From positions 744,001 to 808,000 of the forward strand of contig NZ_CP010802.1 in assembly GCF_001278055.1 (NCBI RefSeq): a stretch of DNA of 64,000 nucleotides. The letters run 5' to 3'. This DNA is from Desulfuromonas soudanensis. Its GTDB lineage: Bacteria > Desulfobacterota > Desulfuromonadia > Desulfuromonadales > WTL. A program made the position numbers and the translations under genes. Below, piece after piece: positions 54,552 to 61,567 of the stretch (the stretch's first letter is position 1; the number at the start of each line of letters is the position of its first letter). The notes below the pieces were generated by a model that saw nothing but the letters and a program-made list of their open reading frames with translations, did no database searches and was not told where the DNA came from.

Positions 54552-54820
54552 CGGCGCGTCCTGCTGTCTGACTTGACCAGCAGCGCCTCCATTTCACTCA
54601 AGACCTCATCCGCGGCGAAATATTCACCTGTCTTGCGAGCTTCATCGCGAGACGCCAATCCTCGAGCGATAAACTCCTGCCGGGACTTCCTCGATTGGAT
54701 GCTTGCGCGCAGAGCTTGCTCCATAAAGCTGGACAAGGTTTCCCCCTGATGCAAAACGCTTTCGGCGTCCTGGCGTAATTCGGGGTCAACCCGAAGTGAT
54801 GGCAGGGATGCTGTCTTCAT
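54548..54820 (-). CDS. Antitoxin of the ParE pair (YlcI/RHH-type)
   Basis: 90 residues from ATG 54820 with GGAGGCAA upstream. LPSLRVDPELRQDAESVL and GETLSSFMEQALRAS give a ribbon-helix-helix fold; the C-terminal KTGEYFAADEVLSEMEALL is the toxin-binding arm seen in YlcI-like antitoxins of ParE. Probably autoregulatory. Confidence 0.88.
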   Translation of the reverse strand: MKTASLPSLRVDPELRQDAESVLHQGETLSSFMEQALRASIQSRKSRQEFIARGLASRDEARKTGEYFAADEVLSEMEALLVKSDSRTRR

Positions 54821-54929
54821 GTTTGCCTCCTTGCGTTGCATTTGCAACACATTCTACCGGCGTGAACTCCTGGTGGCAAGTCGATTGTCATTTTTTGGGG
54901 ATTGGGAGGTGCGATGGTTCAAGGGTGCT

Positions 54930-56300
54930 TCAATCGACACCGATCCCCATCCCCATCCCTCGAAATTTTCCGGCCAATTCGTTCCGGGCTTCGTCCTCTC
55001 CATGCACCAGGCGGATCTGGGACGGTTTGATGCGCATCCCTTTGACGAAGTTGAGGAGGTTCTGCTGGTCGGCGTGGGCCGAGAAACCGCTGAGGGTGTG
55101 GATGCGGGCGCGGATGTCCACCCGCTCTCCGTCGAGGCGCACGTACCCTCCTTGCGGCCCGTACTGCTGAATCTCCCGTCCCGGGGTGCCGGAAGCCTGA
55201 TAGCCGCAGAAGAGGACGTCGGTGCGGGCATCGCCGAGGAGGGCGCGCAGGTAGTTGACGATGCGGCCGCCGCTGCACATGCCGGAGGCGGCGATGACGA
55301 CGCAGGGGCGACCCTTGCGTTTCAGATAGTCGACGACCTGCAGGTGGTCCTGGTGACTGTCGACGGTGGTGAGCTGCTCGAAACTTAAAGGGTGGCGTCC
55401 GGAGCGCAGCTTCTTCTGCGCCTCGGCATCCCAGTAGGGGCGTAAGCCGCGGTAGAGATCATTGAAGCGGCCGGCCAAGGGCGAGTCGACGATGATTTCC
55501 AGCTCTTCCCAGGGGAGGCCGGCGGCGGCGAAGCGCTTGCGGTTGCGGTGGATGATCTCTTCGATTTCGTAAAGAAGCTCCTGGGTGCGGCCGATGGAGA
55601 AGGCCGGCACCAGGATGGCGCCCAGGTCGGTCAGTGCCCGTTCGATGACCTGGCGCAACTGCTCGCGACGCTCACGGCGCCCCTCGTGGAGACGGTCGCC
55701 GTAGGTGCTCTCCAGAACCAGCAGATCGGCGCGGTAGGGGGCTTTTGGGGCCGGCAGCAGCGGCGCATAGGGGGCGCCGAGGTCGCCGGAGAAGACGATG
55801 CGTTTTTTTCCCGTGGACGTTTCGGCATCGCACTCGATAAAGGCCGAGCCGAGGATGTGTCCGGCCGGTTGCAGTCGAATCTTCAGGTCGGCCTTTCCCG
55901 GCAGTTGTTGCCACGCCCCGTAGGGGAGGGGACGAAGCTGCTTTTTTATTTTTCGCAGCAATTGATCGATGAGCGGCTGCTGGCGGGTGATGCCGAGGCG
56001 GATGGCGTCCTCGAGAATCTCCGGGAGGAGGAGCGCCGAAGGCTCGCTGCAGTAGATCGGCCCGTCGAAGCCGACGGCGAGGAGGTAGGGGATCCGGCCG
56101 CAGTGGTCGATGTGCACATGGGTCAGGACCAGGGCGCGCAGTTGGGCGACGGGGAAATCGATTTCAGGGGAGCCGGCATCGTCCCCCTGCGGCAACCCGC
56201 AGTCGATGAGGAGCCCCGAGCCGTCGGCGAGGCGCAGTTCGTGGCAGGAGCCGGTGACCTGAGTGCGGCCTCCGTGGTGGATGATCGGTATTTGATTCAT
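54930..56300 (-). CDS. Metallo-beta-lactamase/beta-CASP RNase
   Basis: 456 residues. MBL motifs: HVHIDHCGR (motif 2), PAGHILGSA (motif 3) and FSGDLG (motif 4). Beta-CASP motifs follow: VPAFSIGRTQELLYEI, DSPLAGRFNDLYRG, AASGMCSGGRI (motif B) and LSGFSAHADQ (motif C). The C-terminal RMMBL segment KPSQIRLVHGEDEARN is present. The family processes RNA using two zinc ions. Single gene, own promoter presumed. Confidence 0.95.
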   Translation of the reverse strand: MNQIPIIHHGGRTQVTGSCHELRLADGSGLLIDCGLPQGDDAGSPEIDFPVAQLRALVLTHVHIDHCGRIPYLLAVGFDGPIYCSEPSALLLPEILEDAIRLGITRQQPLIDQLLRKIKKQLRPLPYGAWQQLPGKADLKIRLQPAGHILGSAFIECDAETSTGKKRIVFSGDLGAPYAPLLPAPKAPYRADLLVLESTYGDRLHEGRRERREQLRQVIERALTDLGAILVPAFSIGRTQELLYEIEEIIHRNRKRFAAAGLPWEELEIIVDSPLAGRFNDLYRGLRPYWDAEAQKKLRSGRHPLSFEQLTTVDSHQDHLQVVDYLKRKGRPCVVIAASGMCSGGRIVNYLRALLGDARTDVLFCGYQASGTPGREIQQYGPQGGYVRLDGERVDIRARIHTLSGFSAHADQQNLLNFVKGMRIKPSQIRLVHGEDEARNELAGKFRGMGMGIGVD

Positions 56301-56442
56301 AGAACCCCCTCCTTCAAGAGGGGCCTATTGTTAATATATTTTCACCATCATCGCAAGCGATGTTTTTCCAGAAGTGTGTCCTGAAGGTCCAAGACAAGAT
56401 TTTCGTCGCGTCGTCGCGTGAAACAAGCCTTTAATTGGCCCT

Positions 56443-56532
56443 GTTGTAGGGATACCCCTTGCGGGTATCCTGTCCGGGGAATCGGTGTCAAATTAAATAC
56501 AATCGGGCATCCGGAAGGGGTGCCCCTACAAC
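56443..56532. repeat. 90-bp palindromic repeat (REP/MITE-like)
   Basis: Outer ends GTTGTAGGG and CCTACAAC are inverted. Each arm has its own GC hairpin: GGGATACCCC-TTGC-GGGTATCC on the left and GGGCATCC-GGAA-GGGTGCCC on the right, separated by a short AT-rich spacer. It matches in style the GTAGGGGCxxCCC elements scattered through many bacterial genomes. Only one copy lies in this window. It has no coding capacity. Confidence 0.65.
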
Positions 56533-56637
56533 GTCGAAGACCTGACCCAACCCTTGCCTCACGCGACGCCGCAACGACGCAAGGTTTTTTAAAGTCTTGC
56601 CCGCAAATTGCTAACCGGACAGTCCTGAGGTCTTTCA

Positions 56638-56688
56638 AAAAAGCAAAAGGCCGGTGAAGAGGAAGTCCTCACCGGCCTTTTGCTTTTT
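56638..56688 (-). terminator. Terminator of prepilin B
   Basis: AAGCAAAAGGCCGGTGA is complemented by TCACCGGCCTTTTGCTT; T tracts on both strands. Confidence 0.92.
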
Positions 56689-56701
56689 GCGGTCTCAGTT
56701 G

Positions 56702-57250
56702 TTACTTGACGCGGATGCCGATGTCGTCACCCAGGGAGGAGACGGAAAAAATCGGCGTTTCCATGATCCCGTTAGGGCCGGCCGAGAAGACAAAGGCCGG
56801 GTTTGTGTTGTCCGTCGCGAAGTTGTTGGCGGCGACAATGTAGGCATTCCCCCAGGGGTCGGCGGTGACGACGGGGATATAGGGGCCCTTGAACATCTTG
56901 GCGTTATAGCATCCTTCGTCATCGATCATCAGAACGTCGCTGAAATTCATGACGTTGGTGGTCTGAAAGGCCATGTCGGTAAGTCCGCCCGGGAGACTCC
57001 CTTCCCCGCGCAGGAGCTCGGTGTTTTCTGCGCAACCCGCCCCGGAGAGATTCGGCCAGACGCCGAGGTCCTTGCGGAAGGTGAGCATGGCCGAGCTGAT
57101 CGACTTGCAGTCGGCTTCGGCGCGGGCGACCTTGGCCTGGTCAATCTGGCTGAAGACCATGGGGACCAGAACCCCGGCCAGAATGGCGAGGATGGCGGCA
57201 ATGACGATGACTTCGATGAGGGTGAAGCCGTCCTGGCTCTTGAGTTTCAT
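56702..57250 (-). CDS. Type IV prepilin/GspG-like major pseudopilin, copy B
   Basis: 182 residues; leader MKLKSQDG then FTLIEVIVIAAILAILAGVL with Glu5. It shares the leader, the next 50 residues (MVFSQIDQAKVARAEADCKS) and the C-terminus (SAGPNGIMETPIFSVSSLGD) with copy A at 35419, while the middle differs. Ribosome site CAGGAGGCAG. It is divergent from the third micropeptide gene, 399 bases away. As with copy A, no assembly genes are nearby. Confidence 0.9.
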   Translation of the reverse strand: MKLKSQDGFTLIEVIVIAAILAILAGVLVPMVFSQIDQAKVARAEADCKSISSAMLTFRKDLGVWPNLSGAGCAENTELLRGEGSLPGGLTDMAFQTTNVMNFSDVLMIDDEGCYNAKMFKGPYIPVVTADPWGNAYIVAANNFATDNTNPAFVFSAGPNGIMETPIFSVSSLGDDIGIRVK

Positions 57251-57649
57251 GTTCTGCCTCCTGTGAATGGTTGTATTCGTATTGATAGGGAAGATAGCGC
57301 TCTGAATCAGATCCTCTCCTTAAACGTACGGGATGTACGAAACGGCCGCGATGGAGAAGGTTTTTTTTGACCGTCGCCTCCTGATTTTAATGGCCGTCGC
57401 GTCAATCTGCCGACGACGATCTATGCTTGTGCAAGTCCCGCGCCCAAAGTCTGAAGAGGAGAAAAGGCGCTGCCGTCGTTTTTTCCCGGAGGGAGGTTCG
57501 GGATGGTCTGTATTTTGCAAAATTCAGCCAAGTCTTAGGAATTGTAAACATTTTCCGGTATTCTGCGGTCAAAGGACGGAGAGGGCCGGTTGAATGGCTG
57601 AATAATTGACAGGAGTACGACTCGATAACCTGAAAAAGGGAGGAAGACC
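57251..57649. other. Divergent promoter region between prepilin B and micropeptide 3
   Basis: About 400 bases without a gene. It must contain promoters for both flanking genes. A TTGACA at 57606 has no matching -10 box at 16-18 bases, so no promoter is claimed. No repeat or structured RNA was recognised. Confidence 0.5.
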
Positions 57650-57706
57650 ATGCAGAAGTACATGAAGCCGAAGGTCGTGGGGAGCAGCAACGTTCACCCC
57701 TGCTGA
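57650..57706 (+). CDS. Micropeptide 3 of the VGSSxVHPC family (18 residues), stand-alone
   Basis: Translates to MQKYMKPKVVGSSNVHPC then TGA. It has the best ribosome site of the three (AGGGAGGA, 57638-57644) and a strong terminator 11 bases after the stop. Unlike copies 1 and 2 it is not behind a cytochrome gene and has no lipoprotein after it, so it forms a transcription unit of its own. Identity to copy 2 at KPKVVGSS and to copy 1 at VGSSNVHPC marks it as the same family. Confidence 0.8.
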   Translation: MQKYMKPKVVGSSNVHPC

Positions 57707-57717
57707 ACCGCAAAAAA

Positions 57718-57756
57718 GAGAAGGGCCGGGAGATTTTCCCGGCCCTTCTCTTTTTT
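57718..57756 (+). terminator. Terminator after micropeptide 3
   Basis: GAGAAGGGCCGGGA / CCCGGCCCTTCTC stem then six T. Confidence 0.93.
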
Positions 57757-57952
57757 CAGCAGTTTCTACAAAAGAAGACGAATCGTTCTGAACCCTCCTC
57801 CCGCCCTCCCATCGAAGACCCAAATCCCGTCACCCTTTGGTGTCTCCGTGTCCTGCAAGCTAAACCTTCCGGCTTTTTGTTGCGATCTGTCAAAGAACTC
57901 ATGCCGGCATGAAGGCCTGTCAAAATCCCGACACGGCGTTGCTCCCCCCTTT

Positions 57953-58270
57953 TCAGCGCAGCAGCAGGGCGAGGACGCCTCCCAGCACGGCGATGACGAT
58001 GGCCGCCACCAGCACCTTCCCTCCTTTTTTAACCTCCTCCGCTTCGTCCTCCTCGATCTGACCGATCACCGGATAACGCTCGATGACCGCCCGCACGTGC
58101 GGGGCGTCCTGCAACTCCTCCGTCAGATCGGCGCCGGCGCGGTGCATCCCCTGGTGATCCCCTTTTTGCCACAGAGGGCTGGAGGTGAAGTCGTAGACGT
58201 TGCCGTTGACCGCCACGCAGGCCTTGCGCCCCTCCTGTCCGTCGCACTTTGCCAGTTCTTCGAGTGTCAT
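57953..58270 (-). CDS. Cytochrome b5-like heme-binding domain protein with membrane anchor
   Basis: 105 residues. Domain segments: MTLEELAKCDGQEGRKACVA, VNGNVYDFTSSPLWQKGDHQ, and GMHRAGADLTEEL, which matches the axial-His and [HA]GxD end of the small bacterial b5-type family. One C-terminal membrane helix (VLVAAIVIAVLGGVLALLL). The first heme ligand in such proteins is the His of the HQGMHRAG stretch. Orientation and electron partner are unknown. Confidence 0.87.
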   Translation of the reverse strand: MTLEELAKCDGQEGRKACVAVNGNVYDFTSSPLWQKGDHQGMHRAGADLTEELQDAPHVRAVIERYPVIGQIEEDEAEEVKKGGKVLVAAIVIAVLGGVLALLLR

Positions 58271-58607
58271 TGTTTCCTCCGCGGTGTCTGCCGGGTTTAA
58301 GAATTTCGGTCGCCGCTTTTTCCGCGCCGATTATGACAAAGACTCCTCTCGCCCGTCAATGGACCATTTGCCGGCAGGGGAAAGGTCGGGGCCTGGACCT
58401 GTCAATTTTTCGCCCCTTGCGTCAAATGGCAGGAATCCATGACTGAAGACTTCTGACCCTCCGGGAAGGGCACCCTGGTGTCGAATTAGAGCCCTTCCCT
58501 CGGCATGGGGGCGGTGGACCCTGTGAAATTGCGGGATGGACTAATGGGTAAATATCCAGTGAACGGTAAAGTTAATTAGATAGGGATAAACACTCTGGAG
58601 GATCGCC

Positions 58608-58688
58608 ATGTCTATATTCCTTGGCTTTGTTTTTGCACGTCATAAGCCCTGTGTATCCGAAGAGATATATTGTTTTTTGAATGATTAG
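58608..58688 (+). CDS. Possible 26-residue peptide
   Basis: ATG 58608 has a good ribosome site (GGAGG, 58597-58601) and encodes a peptide starting MSIFLGFVFARHKPCVSEEI, mildly hydrophobic at the N-terminus and with two Cys. No homologue in the window. It may be a leader peptide or chance. Confidence 0.25.
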   Translation: MSIFLGFVFARHKPCVSEEIYCFLND

Positions 58689-58876
58689 AGGTTGGCATTG
58701 ATCCTGGAGGGCAGGTCGTTGTTTCAAGTCCGTTGGAAGATTTTATATGTTAAATCTCCGAGGTTCACTTTCGGTATTCTCTAAGTGGACAATTTTTGTT
58801 TTTGAGATATGCTTACAACTTGAGTTTCATTCCGTACATTCGCTCCCAGACATTAAGTAGCAATCATTCAATTAAA

Positions 58877-58904
58877 CTGTTAACCATTTTATCAATCTGT
58901 TAAC
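58877..58904. promoter_or_regulatory. Paired CTGTTAAC sites, possible operator
   Basis: CTGTTAAC occurs at 58877-58884 and 58897-58904, exactly 20 bases apart, so both GTTAAC palindromes face the same side of the helix, 61 bases upstream of the decaheme cytochrome ATG. This spacing suits a dimeric regulator binding twice; the regulator is not known. Confidence 0.4.
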
Positions 58905-58964
58905 GCGGCCCTTCCCTCAATCCCGAGGTTCGGGTCATTCCAACAAAGAAGAAGGAGGAGTAAC

Positions 58965-61313
58965 ATGAAGGGTTTTACAAGACTTCTGGTAACAGCCATG
59001 CTGTTTGCCACCGTGGGTCTGTTCGGTTGCGCCGATGATGGATCGGACGGCGTCGCCGGCGTGGCCGGCGCCTCTGCCTACGAGATCGCCGTCGCCAACG
59101 GCTTCACCGGCACCGAAGCAGAATGGCTGGCGACCGCCAACGCCAATGCAACCTTCCCGGTCGAAGCTTGCGGCACCTGCCACGCTGATGGAAAATCGGT
59201 TGGCGTCGATGTAATGCACGCCTCTTCCAGCACCGGCGACATTGCCGTCAGCAACATCGTAATTGACGACACGACCGCTAATCTGGTCGTCACCTTCAAC
59301 GTCAAGATCGATGGCGCCAATAAAACGGGATACTATGATTTCGTCGCCTCCGATTATCGTTTGACGGATGTCGCCGGCGCCATGACCCGCCTCGACCTGT
59401 CGACCGACGACGGTATCACCGTCGGACTGGTCGCTGGGACCAACGGCAATTACACCCTCACCCTGCCGGGAATCGGCAGCCTCGGGACGCCCCTTGCCGC
59501 CTCGCGTTACCTGATTCGGTTGTATAACCAGGCTGATTCGGCGCTCGCCTCAGCAGACCGCCCGGCCGGCTATCGCGCCATGGTGCTGTTTGACTATCCG
59601 GTTGCTCCGATCACCGACGCACTCGGTAGTACTTCCACCTCCTGCGCCGATTGCCACGGCTCCTTCGGTAATGGCTTCCATTACGGGTATCCGTCCTACG
59701 GCGGCAAGACCTGCACCGTCTGTCATGATGCGACAGTAAATGGTTCTGTTACTCCGGTAGTAAACAACTACCCTTGGTTGGGGGAAATGGTTCACGGCAT
59801 CCACAGCTCGGCCAATATGCCGGCTGGTCAGTTCGCCCTTCTTCGCAAAGACGGGACACCTCGCGGCGACATTTACGCCATCGCCTTCCCGTCCTACATG
59901 AACAACTGCAGCATCTGTCACGAAACCGGAACTCCTCTGGCTACCGTGATTGCCGAACCGATGAGCTACGACCTCTGCGTCAGCTGTCATGGCGACATGA
60001 CCGGTTTTGCCCACCTCCCCGTAGCTCCTGATCACTCGGGCTTTACGACCGCCACCAACTGTTTACTCTGTCATGACGGCACGACGGTCCCCGATACAGC
60101 GGCGGGCTTCCACAATGGTCTCACCACCGAGCGTGCCGGTCTCCTCTGGGACGGCTATGATGCTTCGGTCACCCAGGGTGCCCGCGTCAACCATCAGATT
60201 ACCGGTGTCGTCCGCACCGGCGACGATCTCGCCATCACCTGGGGCGCAACCGTTGACGGCGTTGCAGTCGATCCTTGCAACACTACCGCCACCGTGGATG
60301 CCCCGACCTTCAACGCCGGTTACAGCGTCCTTAAAGCCTTCTTCACCGGCGACGATCCGGCCAATGCCGACAACGGCGCGACTTCACCCGGCCAGCCGAA
60401 CAGCACCAATCTGGACTTCACCGCCGTCACGGGGAACACCGCCTGCGTGGGCAATGAAGCCACGACCACCATTACTCTGACTGCCGCTGAAGCCGCACTG
60501 ACGGGTACTGCCAGAGTCGCCCTGCAGGGCAAGCCGAACCTGTTCTTTGAGCCGGCTTCCATGACCACCGGCACCACCATCCAGGTTCGCGCCAAGTCTC
60601 CGATCTATGACTTTGCTGCGGCCGACGGCACAGCCGCAGCGGCTCGTCGTTCCATTACCGACACCAGCCTCTGCCTCAACTGCCACGTCGGTTCCCTCTA
60701 CCAGCACGGCGGCAACCGCGTTGACAACGTCGAACTGTGCGTCATGTGCCACAACGAAGCGTCCAGCGAGCAGAATGTCCGTGAAGGCTACGGCGTCGAT
60801 GCTTCCGAAGCCTATGACGGCAAGTCTGGCCAGACCTACGGCTTCAAGTCGATGCTCCATGCTTTCCACGCCTCCGGCGAAGCTACCAAGCCGATCGTCG
60901 TCTACCGGACCCGCGGCATCTACGCTTTTGCCCCGACCCGCGACATGCTCCCCAACTGGCCCGGCGAAGGATCGCAGGCAATCTTCGGTTCCGACGATGG
61001 CACCGGAGCCCCGGTCATGCAGACCCATAACTTCGCCACTGCCCACTATCCGCGCAACCTGAATGACTGCTCCGCCTGCCACACCTCGTCATTCTCGGCG
61101 GTGCCTGACCAGACCAAGGCCATTGCCACCACCGTCTATGCCGGTGCAGCACCTTGGGACAACCAGCTCGACGATGCACTCCAGGGTCCGGCTGCCGCTG
61201 CCTGCCTGAACTGCCACCAGTCGGCCGCTGCCATGTCCCACGCCTACAAGGAAGGTTGGTTCCCGACCTACTTTGAAAACGGGCGTCAGACCATTCTCGA
61301 CGCAGCAAAGTAA
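58965..61313 (+). CDS. OmcA/MtrC-family decaheme outer-surface lipoprotein
   Basis: 782 residues; lipoprotein signal MKGFTRLLVTAMLFATVGLF, then Gly and Cys22. Ten CXXCH motifs from CGTCH (69) to CLNCH (747), arranged as two groups of five (CGTCH, CADCH, CTVCH, CSICH, CVSCH / CLLCH, CLNCH, CVMCH, CSACH, CLNCH) with beta-domains between them, as in OmcA/MtrC-type proteins that reduce metal oxides at the cell surface. Ribosome site GGAGGAG. No porin (MtrB/OmbB-like) or periplasmic partner gene is adjacent. Well separated from other genes and followed by its own terminator, so it is a single-gene unit. Confidence 0.93.
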   Translation: MKGFTRLLVTAMLFATVGLFGCADDGSDGVAGVAGASAYEIAVANGFTGTEAEWLATANANATFPVEACGTCHADGKSVGVDVMHASSSTGDIAVSNIVIDDTTANLVVTFNVKIDGANKTGYYDFVASDYRLTDVAGAMTRLDLSTDDGITVGLVAGTNGNYTLTLPGIGSLGTPLAASRYLIRLYNQADSALASADRPAGYRAMVLFDYPVAPITDALGSTSTSCADCHGSFGNGFHYGYPSYGGKTCTVCHDATVNGSVTPVVNNYPWLGEMVHGIHSSANMPAGQFALLRKDGTPRGDIYAIAFPSYMNNCSICHETGTPLATVIAEPMSYDLCVSCHGDMTGFAHLPVAPDHSGFTTATNCLLCHDGTTVPDTAAGFHNGLTTERAGLLWDGYDASVTQGARVNHQITGVVRTGDDLAITWGATVDGVAVDPCNTTATVDAPTFNAGYSVLKAFFTGDDPANADNGATSPGQPNSTNLDFTAVTGNTACVGNEATTTITLTAAEAALTGTARVALQGKPNLFFEPASMTTGTTIQVRAKSPIYDFAAADGTAAAARRSITDTSLCLNCHVGSLYQHGGNRVDNVELCVMCHNEASSEQNVREGYGVDASEAYDGKSGQTYGFKSMLHAFHASGEATKPIVVYRTRGIYAFAPTRDMLPNWPGEGSQAIFGSDDGTGAPVMQTHNFATAHYPRNLNDCSACHTSSFSAVPDQTKAIATTVYAGAAPWDNQLDDALQGPAAAACLNCHQSAAAMSHAYKEGWFPTYFENGRQTILDAAK

Positions 61314-61348
61314 GCAGCAACTGACCACTGTTTTATAATCGTCAGCTT

Positions 61349-61384
61349 ATGGCGGAGGAGATTATCTCCTCCGCCATTTTTTTG
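61349..61384 (+). terminator. Terminator after the decaheme cytochrome
   Basis: GGCGGAGGAGA / TCTCCTCCGCC stem then ATTTTTTTG. Confidence 0.93.
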
Positions 61385-61567
61385 TTCTAACTCTTCTTTC
61401 AAGTGTTGTCATCCCTGTGGGGCTGTATCAAGGATCCGGTTGTTCGATCAGACAGGAGCATGAGTTCCTGATAGAGTCATTCAGGAATGGCGGTTAGCTG
61501 ATCGGTCTATTGTCTCGAATGACAGGAAAAATCTTCTGTGGTGGGGCGGTCTGATGCAAAATGATAA

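Larger units (their letters stand above)
56301..56701. other. Intergenic region holding a palindromic repeat and terminator
   Basis: Between the beta-CASP gene and prepilin B: the region upstream of the RNase (56301-56440), the 90-bp palindromic element (56443-56532) and the prepilin terminator (56638-56688). No gene was supported. Confidence 0.6.
58271..58964. other. Long AT-rich region upstream of the decaheme cytochrome
   Basis: Nearly 700 bases, clearly richer in A+T than the genes around it from about 58540. It contains a 26-codon ORF (58608) and a pair of GTTAAC sites (58877-58904). No structured RNA such as a cyclic-di-GMP riboswitch could be recognised by eye. Confidence 0.5.

Noticed and set aside
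57606-57634. TTGACA upstream of micropeptide 3 as -35 box
   Set aside because: No TATAAT-like box at 16-18 bases; the best candidate (TAACCT) is at 14.
58271-58964. Possible cyclic-di-GMP (GEMM) riboswitch in front of cytochrome genes, also sought at 7700, 11536, 19988 and 44090
   Set aside because: Such switches are frequent in this lineage, but the conserved core sequences were not found by eye in any of these leaders.
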